Of a stretch of 24,492 nt of DNA, positions 8,099 through 14,885 are shown piece after piece. The translations under genes were made by a program, and so were the position numbers. The notes below the pieces were generated by a model. That model saw only the letters and a list, made by a program, of their open reading frames with translations. It searched no databases and was not told the DNA's origin. Source of the DNA: a virus. The stretch lies in the IMG/VR virus record IMGVR_UViG_3300042567_001342, positions 1 to 24,492 of that record; one strand, 5' to 3'. Numbering within the stretch: position 1 is the stretch's first letter; each line of letters opens with the position of its first letter.

Positions 8099-8374
8099 AT
8101 GGAAACACAAGAATATACAAATAGACAATTTATGATATTTAATGTATCAGAATTAAATCAAATTAACTTCACACAAGTTTTAGAAACATCATCTGAAACT
8201 GTTCGCAAATCAGTGGACGGTACGAAAACCTTTGTAAAATGGGAAGGTGACCAACCAGCATTCATCTCAACATTAACAACTAAAGAAGGACCTTATACAT
8301 ATAGTGAGATATTGGAAATTTTATCAACACCTGATTGGTCAAGTGCTGGTTTATATGGGGCTGACCGGATTTGA
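8099..8374 (+). CDS. Small protein following the tail genes (possible fibre accessory)
   Basis: The 91-aa product contains RQFMIFNVSEL, FTQVLETSSETVRKS, KTFVKWEGDQPAFI and TKEGPYTYSEILEIL, a compact alpha/beta fold with regular heptad-like hydrophobics. I do not recognise the family. Position after the LamG genes suggests a fibre or capping accessory role. The final codons (ADRI-stop) lie inside the 5' end of the tmRNA gene (8357-8374), so the natural C-terminus may have been replaced when the tmRNA was inserted. Confidence 0.7.
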   Translation: METQEYTNRQFMIFNVSELNQINFTQVLETSSETVRKSVDGTKTFVKWEGDQPAFISTLTTKEGPYTYSEILEILSTPDWSSAGLYGADRI

Positions 8375-8817
8375 CAGGCAGCGGTAGTTCTTTGAGTTGA
8401 TGCAAGCAGTGCTAGCTTTGGAAGCACTTTAATATCCTAGGTAAAATTTTAAATGGCGAAAAGTCAACCTTTACCTTCGAAGACGCAATGTCTTTTGTTG
8501 GAGCTGATGCAGCTGTAGCTGCCTAAGCGTCGGGTGGTAGCAACCCAGGAACAGAAAGCTACAAATCTGCGGAGAAAAAGGGGTTATAGTATCCGCTATC
8601 GAAACCGCCAGAACCCCTGAGGCGCAAGTCGACAGTTCACGGAGTAATTTCCCAGGAGCGCTGTAGTGGTAGGTTCGCTGAGAGTCATGCAAGGAATCTC
8701 TCAGTCCAAACAAAAAATCCTTGCTATTTTTGTCCTTTTAGAAAAAACCGACTAAGCTTGTGAATGAGACGCTTTGAGCAGCTGATCTGGACCAGGGTTC
8801 GATTCCCTGCGGCTCCG
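8357..8817 (+). ncRNA. ssrA: Transfer-messenger RNA (tmRNA)
   Basis: The 5' end GGGGCTGACCGGATTTGACA and 3' T arm CAGGG-TTCGATT-CCCTG with CGGCTCC form the tRNA-like domain; the acceptor pairs G1-C72, G2-C71 and G3-T70, the last being the alanine identity pair. An internal reading frame at 8455-8523 ends in VGADAAVAA and stop TAA (8524-8526). It would encode a 23-residue proteolysis tag if the resume codon is GGC at 8455. The discriminator is G and CCA is not encoded. At about 461 nt it is longer than most bacterial tmRNAs. Its role is to free stalled ribosomes and mark nascent proteins for degradation. A strong terminator follows. Confidence 0.92.
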
Positions 8818-8821
8818 CTTC

Positions 8822-8857
8822 AAAGACCTAGATTTAATTCTAGGTCTTTTTGTTTTA
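8822..8857 (+). terminator. Rho-independent terminator after tmRNA
   Basis: A perfect 11-bp stem (AAAGACCTAGA at 8822-8832 with TCTAGGTCTTT at 8839-8849), a 6-base loop and a T-rich run follow the tmRNA directly. Confidence 0.88.
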
Positions 8858-9050
8858 ACTGGAATTCTTTAGACTTGGAACTGGTCAATAATCTAACCGA
8901 GTAATTTACTACCCTTCACCGGAAACTTCCAGGTAAATTTTATATAGTGCCGTGGAGTGATAGTTTCAATTCGCCAGAAAAATGCAATAAAATAGTTTTT
9001 CATTTTTTTTCTTTCGTTTTATTTGATTAAATTATAAAAAAACATAGAAA

Positions 9051-10088
9051 ATGAATAAAAAATGGAGCCAAGCAGGTAATGATTTTTCTCTTAGAGATGT
9101 CACTTCGTACATTGATGAGTTACCAATAGCAGTATATACTTTAAACCAAAGTATGTTCGGTTTTTATCTAACTAAAACTGAAGAAAGTTTTACTTTTAAT
9201 CATAAGATATATGGATTAGAAGCTGAACTTATCGATAGAGTTGAAAGAACTTGGAAGAACACCGCAAAAAATCTAGGAATTCTTTTAAATGGTTTAAAGG
9301 GAACTGGTAAAACTGTAACTGCAAAAATGATTTGTAATACAATGAAAATGCCAGTCATCCTTGTAAATAGTAATCCAGAAGGAGGAGGTATTCCTGAGTT
9401 TATATCAACTATCTCACAAGACTGTGTAGTTTTTATTGATGAATATGAAAAGATTTTCGGAGAAGATTCAGAGCTTTTAACAGTAATGGACGGAGTATTA
9501 TCTTCTGAAAACAGAAAGCTTTTTCTTCTTACTACTAATAGAGTTCATATAAATGAAAATCTACTCCAAAGGCCTAGTAGAATCAGATATCTAAAAACGT
9601 TTAAAGATCTATCACCTTCTATAATTTCTGAAATTCTGGATGATGTTTTACTCTATCCAGAATTTAAAGAAGATACGGCTAAATTTATTACTAATCTTGA
9701 AATTATCACAATTGACGTCGTAAAGACAATTATCGAAGAGGTTAATATTCATAAACAATCTCCAGAAAAATTCAAGGATGTCTTTAATGTGAAAAAGATA
9801 ACCGGTAAATATACAGTTTATCAAGTAATTGAAAAAGATGAAACGGTAACTGAGAATATCTTTAAAAGAAATGTTAAAGTTTCCCCTAGATCGTTTGATC
9901 CTGATCAAATTGGAGATACTTTCTATTTAGATAGTACTTATTTTGGAACTATTCAAGAAGTAATAAACTTCGATACTATTGTAGTAAAACCGATTCTGAA
10001 AAACAAAAAACCAATCACGTTTAGAATCGAAGCTTATGATACTATTAATACCAATTTTAAATTCTATAAAGGAGATTTTATGATGTAA
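9051..10088 (+). CDS. AAA+ family ATPase
   Basis: The 345-aa protein has Walker A GLKGTGKT (residues 81-88), Walker B CVVFIDEYEK (~125-134), sensor 1 LLTTN (Asn163) and an arginine-finger region RPSRIRYL (~174-181), placing it in the AAA+ group of phage ATPases related to BCS1/FtsH-type modules. Residues 1-75 form a beta-rich N-domain. The C-terminal ~110 residues (VKVSPRSFDPDQIGDTFYLD onward) look like a small SH3-like beta domain. It probably remodels a protein or nucleic-acid complex; the substrate is not evident. It sits alone between the tmRNA and the CCA-enzyme gene, with about 190 noncoding bases upstream. Confidence 0.88.
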   Translation: MNKKWSQAGNDFSLRDVTSYIDELPIAVYTLNQSMFGFYLTKTEESFTFNHKIYGLEAELIDRVERTWKNTAKNLGILLNGLKGTGKTVTAKMICNTMKMPVILVNSNPEGGGIPEFISTISQDCVVFIDEYEKIFGEDSELLTVMDGVLSSENRKLFLLTTNRVHINENLLQRPSRIRYLKTFKDLSPSIISEILDDVLLYPEFKEDTAKFITNLEIITIDVVKTIIEEVNIHKQSPEKFKDVFNVKKITGKYTVYQVIEKDETVTENIFKRNVKVSPRSFDPDQIGDTFYLDSTYFGTIQEVINFDTIVVKPILKNKKPITFRIEAYDTINTNFKFYKGDFMM

Positions 10089-10116
10089 TTCATTTTTCCA
10101 TGTCAGGAAAAAGTTT

Positions 10117-10124
10117 TATATTTA
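10117..10124 (+). promoter_or_regulatory. Possible -7 promoter element before the CCA-enzyme gene
   Basis: TATATTTA follows GGAAAAAGTTT in the 56-base gap before the ATG at 10145. It differs by one base from the TAnnTTTG pattern seen at three other starts. Confidence 0.4.
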
Positions 10125-10144
10125 CTTTATTAAATTAAGAAATT

Positions 10145-10882
10145 ATGCCACAAATTTATCGCGTAGGAGGTTGTGTAAGAGATGAATTTCTCGGATTAGA
10201 TTCCAAAGATATTGATTTTACTTTTGTTCTTGACGATCTTAGAGGAACTGTTGAAGACGGATTTAGCAGAATGGATCAGTGGATGACGGAAGGAGGTTTT
10301 GAAATATTTCTAAGAACTCCTGAAATGTTCACTATCAGAGCAAAGTTTCCGAAGGACCATGAAAACGCAGGTTTAGTCGCCGATTTTGTAATGGCGAGAA
10401 AAGAAACAGGTTACGTTGAAGGAACTAGAAGACCGATACTCCAGCTAGGAACTCTTGAAGATGACCTTATCAGAAGAGACTTTACAGTCAATGCTATGGC
10501 AATCGCTGAAGACGGAACTCTTATTGATTTATTTAACGGTAGAGAAGATCTTAAAAGAAAGACATTGAGAACTCCACTTCCAGCAGAACGGACTATGATG
10601 GACGATCCTTTGAGATTCTTGAGAGCTTTAAGATTCTCAATTACTAAAGGATTTGATATTGATGGCGATATTTTTAAGGCGATGATGCAACCTGACATCA
10701 AAGAAAAACTTCATCAAACAGTGAGTGCTGAAAGAATTAGAGATGAAGTTTTTAAAATGATGAAACATGATACGGTAAAAACTCTTAGAATAATTCAGAA
10801 TGTAGATAATGACTTTATTCCAGGATTTACAGGACTTATATTTGATAGAGGCCTTTGGTTAAAACCGACTTTCGAAAAGTAA
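10145..10882 (+). CDS. CCA-adding enzyme / tRNA nucleotidyltransferase, class II, short
   Basis: The 245-aa protein carries the class II nucleotidyltransferase motifs in order: GGCVRD (residues 8-13), catalytic DIDF (Asp22, Asp24), RRDFTVNAMA (~110-119), DLFNGREDL (~128-136), DDPLRFLRALRF (~153-164) and ERIRDE (~196-201). These enzymes add CCA to tRNA 3' ends. The C-terminal body/tail domains are short compared with the usual 400 or so residues. Most tRNAs in this window do not encode CCA, so the enzyme would fit their maturation or repair of host-damaged ends. Poly(A) polymerases share the head domain, but the EDxxR-like region and small size favour a tRNA role. Confidence 0.88.
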   Translation: MPQIYRVGGCVRDEFLGLDSKDIDFTFVLDDLRGTVEDGFSRMDQWMTEGGFEIFLRTPEMFTIRAKFPKDHENAGLVADFVMARKETGYVEGTRRPILQLGTLEDDLIRRDFTVNAMAIAEDGTLIDLFNGREDLKRKTLRTPLPAERTMMDDPLRFLRALRFSITKGFDIDGDIFKAMMQPDIKEKLHQTVSAERIRDEVFKMMKHDTVKTLRIIQNVDNDFIPGFTGLIFDRGLWLKPTFEK

Positions 10883-10912
10883 TCATTGTTTATAACTTTG
10901 TTTATAACTCCG

Positions 10913-10942
10913 GAGCTTAGATTTTTTAATCTGAGCTCTTTT
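10913..10942 (+). terminator. Rho-independent terminator after the CCA-enzyme gene
   Basis: An 11-bp stem with one G-T pair (10913-10923 with 10928-10938) closes a TTTT loop and is followed by TTTTG. A promoter for the next gene starts immediately after it. Confidence 0.8.
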
Positions 10943-10945
10943 GTT

Positions 10946-10960
10946 TATATTTGTACTATC
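10946..10960 (+). promoter_or_regulatory. Bacteroidetes-type promoter, -7 TATATTTG
   Basis: TATATTTGTACTATC matches the TAnnTTTG -7 pattern and lies 20-35 bases before the ATG at 10981. The leader continues with AAAACAACCACAT, which is repeated at the promoter near 11913. Confidence 0.75.
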
Positions 10961-10980
10961 ATTTTAAAACAACCACATTT

Positions 10981-11406
10981 ATGATAATAGCAGATAGATT
11001 CCCAGAAGTATTTTTAGCTGGAAAATCCAGACTAACAATAAAAAATCCCGAAACAGGAAATCACATTAAAATCCGCATGAAGAGAAAAAAAGATTCTTCT
11101 ATCTTTTATCTTCAACTTGCTCTACTCGATGACAAAGAAGCAGGATATAGATATGCAGGAGCTTATCAATTAGAATCAAAAAAGTTTTTTCCAGCCAAAG
11201 ATATCCAAGAAGGTTCAACTATCGAAAGAATAGCAAACTTTCTTATCGAAGCGGTTTCTAATCCATTTAGATTAAACAAATTAGAAATAATGCACGAAGG
11301 AAAATGTTGCAGATGTGGAAGAACTCTAACCAACCCAGAATCAATTCAACATGGTATAGGACCTGAATGTTCAGGAAAATTAAAAAGAATAAATTATGGA
11401 TTGTAA
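10981..11406 (+). CDS. DUF6011-type zinc-ribbon protein
   Basis: The start is ATG 10981, downstream of the promoter (an upstream in-frame TTG would lie in the promoter itself). The product is 141 aa. The C-terminus reads GKCCRCGRTLTNPESIQHGIGPECSGK, split here as a CxxC and a later Cys (CRCGR, GIGPEC), the hallmark of the DUF6011 zinc-binding motif common in phages. Residues 1-100 form a mixed domain with no recognised family. It may bind nucleic acid. It overlaps the next start by 11 bases. Confidence 0.8.
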   Translation: MIIADRFPEVFLAGKSRLTIKNPETGNHIKIRMKRKKDSSIFYLQLALLDDKEAGYRYAGAYQLESKKFFPAKDIQEGSTIERIANFLIEAVSNPFRLNKLEIMHEGKCCRCGRTLTNPESIQHGIGPECSGKLKRINYGL

Positions 11407-11881
11407 ATGCGGTTCTGAAATTCCTCAGAAAAGATTTGAAATGGGTTATCGTACCTGCACTAGCTGCTCAACTGAGCATCGCTGGACGATAGTTCCTGTA
11501 AATTATCACAAGACTGGAAACACTGCAGAAATTATAAAAGACCCTGAAGTTGCAGCTGACTTTCTTTTTCAATCACAAAGAAAGAATTTTGGAGTTCTTC
11601 GAGGAATGACTTCGAGTAGAAGCAGAAAAACTGAAAGTGTCCATAGAGAAAAAAGACAAATACAAACTACTATACCTCTTATAAAATCTACTGTAAAGGA
11701 AAGATATCTTCCAGAGTATGATTTTGAAAACGTAGGACTTGAAACAATGAATATTTTAGAATCTAAAGGAGCAGAAACCGCAATAATTCACATACAAAAA
11801 TCTTTAGAAGAAAAAAGAATCTTTAAAAAGCAGGCAGATCGATTAATCGAAATTGTTCATAATATGTTAATAACTTCTTAA
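11396..11881 (+). CDS. Zinc-ribbon protein, unknown function
   Basis: The 161-aa product begins with two Cys pairs (CKCG at residues 3-6 and CTSC at ~21-24) spaced like a treble-clef or zinc ribbon, followed by HRWTIVPV. The middle is a basic Arg/Ser/Lys stretch (SSRSRKTESVHREKR), and the C-terminal ~50 residues are predicted helical. This architecture suggests nucleic-acid binding. It overlaps and is co-transcribed with the DUF6011 gene. No family name is claimed. Confidence 0.75.
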   Translation: MDCKCGSEIPQKRFEMGYRTCTSCSTEHRWTIVPVNYHKTGNTAEIIKDPEVAADFLFQSQRKNFGVLRGMTSSRSRKTESVHREKRQIQTTIPLIKSTVKERYLPEYDFENVGLETMNILESKGAETAIIHIQKSLEEKRIFKKQADRLIEIVHNMLITS

Positions 11882-11912
11882 AAAAAAGTTTTTATCAGAA
11901 GCGGTTCCGTAT

Positions 11913-11927
11913 TATATTTGTACTATC
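11913..11927 (+). promoter_or_regulatory. Bacteroidetes-type promoter, -7 TATATTTG, with shared leader
   Basis: TATATTTGTACTATC is identical over 15 bases to the site at 10946-10960, and the leader ends in AACAACCACATG, again like the upstream one. It drives the winged-helix gene at 11950 and probably the following NAD/nucleotide island. Confidence 0.75.
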
Positions 11928-11949
11928 AAATTAATTAAAAAACAACCAC

Positions 11950-12246
11950 ATGACAATTAACGATTTAAAACTTACAGATCTTGAAAAAACGGTTTTAGAA
12001 AACCTTATCAACAATCTTTATGCAGAACCTGGATTCTCAGACGTAGATGCAAACGATATCTCAAAGCAAACTAAAATTCCAACCAAATCAATCAGAGGAG
12101 TTCTATCTTCTTTAGTAAAAAAAGAAATTATTTCTCTTCATGAAACCGAAACTTACGGAGTAGATAAACAGTACGTTATCATTTATCTTAATGAAAAGTT
12201 TTGGTATCTTCACCCAACATGGAGTAAGGAGATATCAAATGCATAA
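11950..12246 (+). CDS. Winged-helix DNA-binding protein
   Basis: The 98-aa product has LTDLEKTVLENLINNLY, then VDANDISKQTKIPTKSIRGVLSSLVKKEII and a hairpin wing (TYGVDKQYVIIYL). This helix-turn-helix-wing order is typical of MarR/DeoR-like domains; with no other domain it could be a small repressor for its own operon. The next ORF's start lies just before its stop. Confidence 0.75.
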   Translation: MTINDLKLTDLEKTVLENLINNLYAEPGFSDVDANDISKQTKIPTKSIRGVLSSLVKKEIISLHETETYGVDKQYVIIYLNEKFWYLHPTWSKEISNA

Positions 12247-12556
12247 GTTTTACCACGCAACAGCTATTGAGAATATCCCTTCTATTATGGAGAAGGGAAT
12301 TCTCCCAACATTCGGAGAAGTTTATCTTACAGATTCTATTGAATCAGCAACGCGCTGGATGGGATTTCGATTAGTTGGACAAACCCGAATAATGGCAGTA
12401 ATCGAAGTAAAGGCTAAAGAAGAAACTTTAGTAGAAGGTACTGATCATTCACCTTTAATGGTACAGCTTTTTGGAGTAGGAAAGTCTTTAGTTTCTCATA
12501 AACGTATACCAAAAAGCAGAATCGGAAAAGTTCATTATTTTAAATTAGGAGAATAA
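12239..12556 (+). CDS. ADP-ribosyltransferase-fold protein (DarT/Tpt1-like)
   Basis: The start is ATG 12239, preceded by a rare good Shine-Dalgarno (TAAGGAGAT); it overlaps the winged-helix gene by 8 bases. The product is 105 aa. It opens HKFYHATAIENIPSIMEKGILP, matching the YHAT...I..I...GI.P start of ADP-ribosyltransferase folds such as DarT, Tpt1/KptA and PARP-like proteins, then VYLTDSIESATRW. It lacks a clear catalytic Glu that I can place. It may use or bind NAD. It sits at the start of a block rich in NAD and nucleotide genes. Function is inferred from fold cues only. Confidence 0.7.
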   Translation: MHKFYHATAIENIPSIMEKGILPTFGEVYLTDSIESATRWMGFRLVGQTRIMAVIEVKAKEETLVEGTDHSPLMVQLFGVGKSLVSHKRIPKSRIGKVHYFKLGE

Positions 12557-12593
12557 TTTTTTCAAGTCGCTATTTATAGTTATAATTATCAAA

Positions 12594-13139
12594 ATGGAAT
12601 ACACAAATCATTCAGGAGGAGCAAAAGGATCAGATTCGGAATGGGACCGTATTGGAAGAGAATTCGGAATCACAGAACATCGTCATTACTGGCATTCAGG
12701 TTCCGCAAAGCCACCTTTAGCAAATATAGAAATAACAGAAGCTCAACTTGAAGAAGGATGGGAAAGAGTAAAGTATGCCAATAAAGTTTTAAAAAGAAAA
12801 CCACACGCTTACAAATCTCTCCTGTCTCGAAATTGGTTTCAGGTAAAAAATTCAGAAGCCGTATTTGCAATTGGATTTTTAGATTTCGATCCACGTGGAG
12901 TTGCAACTGGAACAGACGGTGGAACCGGATGGGCAGTACAAATGGCCATTGATTCAGGAAAATCTGTTTTTGTTTTTGATCAATCTAAAGATCATTGGTA
13001 CAAATGGAATCGCTTTATGTTTATACCTTGTGAAACTCCAACTCTCACAAAGAATTTTGCAGGAATAGGAACTCGTAAAATTGGAGAAAATGGAAAAAGA
13101 GCAATCAGAGAAGTTTATAAATTAACCAAACAATCATGA
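12594..13139 (+). CDS. SLOG/YspA-like nucleotide-binding protein
   Basis: The 181-aa protein begins with SGGAKGSDSEWDRIGREFG, the Gly-rich loop and helix pattern of SLOG (DprA/LOG-like) domains, and later has FAIGFL, GTGWAVQMAIDSGKSVFVFD, the strand-helix-strand expected for a Rossmannoid core. SLOG proteins bind or process nucleotide-derived ligands. Known phage anti-defence proteins can sequester such signals, but nothing here proves that. It overlaps the next gene by ATGA. Confidence 0.75.
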   Translation: MEYTNHSGGAKGSDSEWDRIGREFGITEHRHYWHSGSAKPPLANIEITEAQLEEGWERVKYANKVLKRKPHAYKSLLSRNWFQVKNSEAVFAIGFLDFDPRGVATGTDGGTGWAVQMAIDSGKSVFVFDQSKDHWYKWNRFMFIPCETPTLTKNFAGIGTRKIGENGKRAIREVYKLTKQS

Positions 13140-13405
13140 AAAATTTATTTATCTTAGGATTTTTTCTAACAACAACAGTCTTTATTTTTAAATGGATGGC
13201 TAATGAAGGAGAATTAGTTAAAACTCGAAATGGAATCATAAGTAATCAATATAAAGCAGATTCTGTTGCGTTTTCCAATAAAAACTTAGAAGTTCTTTTA
13301 AAGGAAAAAGATAAAGATATTGAAAAACTTAGAGATATAATCAAGGACAGGGAACATAAAATCAGTTATCTTGGGTTTAGATTGCAACAAAAAGACACTT
13401 TATAA
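13136..13405 (+). CDS. Small membrane-anchored coiled-coil protein
   Basis: The 89-aa product has one N-terminal hydrophobic segment (ILGFFLTTTVFIFKWMA, residues ~5-21) and a charged C-terminal helix (VLLKEKDKDIEKLRDIIKDREHKI) with heptad spacing. This is the topology of an i-spanin or a small periplasmic anchor, though it is far from the lysis genes. Start in an ATGA overlap. Confidence 0.65.
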   Translation: MKNLFILGFFLTTTVFIFKWMANEGELVKTRNGIISNQYKADSVAFSNKNLEVLLKEKDKDIEKLRDIIKDREHKISYLGFRLQQKDTL

Positions 13406-13419
13406 AAAGCAAATAATCA

Positions 13420-14316
13420 ATGAAAATTCTAAATTTGGTCTATCCTGACCTTTCTGATATTCAATATCAGGTATCCCACTTTCCAGACGGTCAACAATCC
13501 GTTACTCTTACAGATGTACTTAAGAATCCAGAAGTCATTTTAATTAAAAGCAAATTATCTTCCTTTAGACATTTGGAGATTATTATTTGTGCTACAAAAG
13601 CTCTTAAGAATTTAGGCATGAAAGAAATTCATCTATATGTCCCTTATTTTATCGGAGCAAGAAGTGATAGAAGATTTGTAGAAGGAGGAACTCATTATAT
13701 CAAAGAAGTTATTGCTCCAATTATTAATAGCCAAGGATATGAATCCGTTATGGTAGTAGATCCGCATTCAGATGTTTTGGAAGCATGTTTAAATAACTTC
13801 AGAAAAATAAGCAATATAGATCTTGTTAGAACTGCATTCACTGCAATTGACAATACCAATGAAGCTAGAGAAAAAATGGTAATTGTTTCTCCGGATGCAG
13901 GTGCCATGAAAAAAATCTACAATGTCGCAGAGCATTTCAATCATGATAAAATCATTATTGCAGCAAAGCATAGAGACGTTAAATCCGGAAAAATTACTCA
14001 CACTGAAGTTCCGGATCTTAATAAGTACCATCCACATTCTAACTTCGTTATTATCGATGATATTTGCGATGGAGGCAGAACTTTTATCGAAATCGCTAAA
14101 GTTATTGAGGCACACGTATGGCCGCATGATGAGTACTTTAAAGGTAAAATATATCTAATAGTCACTCATGGAATTTTTAGCGCAGGCCTCTATGAGCTTT
14201 CAAAACACTTCGAGCGCATCTTCTGCACAAATTCATACTCCGATATAAAAGCAGAAGAGCTTTCAGAATATACAGTATCTAACGATTTTTTAATGCAAAC
14301 TAATATTTACAAATAA
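13420..14316 (+). CDS. Prs-like PRPP synthetase; candidate ADPR-pyrophosphate synthetase (NARP1 Adps)
   Basis: The 298-aa protein shows Prs-family motifs in order: FPDGQQSVTL (~21-30), VPYFIGARSDRRF (~74-86), VVDPHSD (~112-118), VSPDAGAMKK (~156-165), the PRPP loop VIIDDICDGGRTF (~210-222) and VTHGIFSAG (~248-256). Prs transfers pyrophosphate from ATP to ribose-5-phosphate. A phage relative, Adps, instead pyrophosphorylates ADP-ribose as step one of NAD+ reconstitution. Close pairing with a NAMPT-like gene, with only one ORF between, favours that pathway. Which substrate is used cannot be read from the sequence. Its TAA overlaps the next ATG (TAATG). Confidence 0.85.
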   Translation: MKILNLVYPDLSDIQYQVSHFPDGQQSVTLTDVLKNPEVILIKSKLSSFRHLEIIICATKALKNLGMKEIHLYVPYFIGARSDRRFVEGGTHYIKEVIAPIINSQGYESVMVVDPHSDVLEACLNNFRKISNIDLVRTAFTAIDNTNEAREKMVIVSPDAGAMKKIYNVAEHFNHDKIIIAAKHRDVKSGKITHTEVPDLNKYHPHSNFVIIDDICDGGRTFIEIAKVIEAHVWPHDEYFKGKIYLIVTHGIFSAGLYELSKHFERIFCTNSYSDIKAEELSEYTVSNDFLMQTNIYK

Positions 14317-14885
14317 TGATTAACTGGATCAAAAGAAAACTTGGATTCTCTAAGGTAGAATCTCAAACAGAAACTCCAAATCCTTGGAGCAAATTAGAAG
14401 AAGTTGCAACTCCTGAAAAATGGATAGAAATGTACAAAGACTACCAAGAACTTCTTACTAAAGAAGACGTTGCAAGTTGGTATCAAGAACAATTTAATAT
14501 TTGTAGTAGAGAAAGAGACATTTTAAGATTGGCTTCAAAGACTTCTGATATGCCGATGATTTTTGTTTCTTCTCCGTATTCCCATCCAGACCCAGAAAAA
14601 ATGGAAGAAAATTATAGGACAGTATCCTTCTATTCTTCTAAACTTTGTTCAGAAGGGGTAGTAGCAATATCTCCAATTCTATATGGACATACTACGGTAA
14701 AATTTCATCCTATGCCAACTGATTGGGATTTTTGGAAAAATTTCTGTCTTACTATTTTAGACAAATGTATAGAAATACACGTTTTAAAAATGCCAGGATG
14801 GGAATCTTCTAAAGGAATGAAAGAAGAAACGGAATTCGCAAGAAGAAGAAATATCAAAATAACATATATAGAAGAATATGAATAG
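14316..14885 (+). CDS. DUF1937 / nucleoside deoxyribosyltransferase-fold protein
   Basis: The 189-aa product has a helical N-terminal ~85 residues and a C-terminal DUF1937-like domain: FVSSPYSHPDPEKMEENY, GVVAISPILYGH, DWDFWKNFCLTILDKC, VLKMPGWESSKGMKEE. This is the pattern of small Rossmannoid proteins related to nucleoside 2-deoxyribosyltransferases. It sits between the Prs-like and NAMPT-like genes, overlapping both neighbours by 1 and 8 bases, so it is translated with them and may act on the same metabolites. Confidence 0.8.
   Translation: MINWIKRKLGFSKVESQTETPNPWSKLEEVATPEKWIEMYKDYQELLTKEDVASWYQEQFNICSRERDILRLASKTSDMPMIFVSSPYSHPDPEKMEENYRTVSFYSSKLCSEGVVAISPILYGHTTVKFHPMPTDWDFWKNFCLTILDKCIEIHVLKMPGWESSKGMKEETEFARRRNIKITYIEEYE

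Noticed and set aside
8471-8713. Minus-strand ORF of 80 codons
   Set aside because: Lies wholly within the tmRNA; its composition follows the RNA structure.
8858-9050. Possible extra RNA gene between tmRNA terminator and AAA+ gene
   Set aside because: No convincing stem, tRNA arm or ORF was found in these 193 bases beyond an AT-rich leader.
13695-14158. Overlapping ORFs on both strands
   Set aside because: Shadows of the Prs-like gene, whose catalytic motifs are intact.
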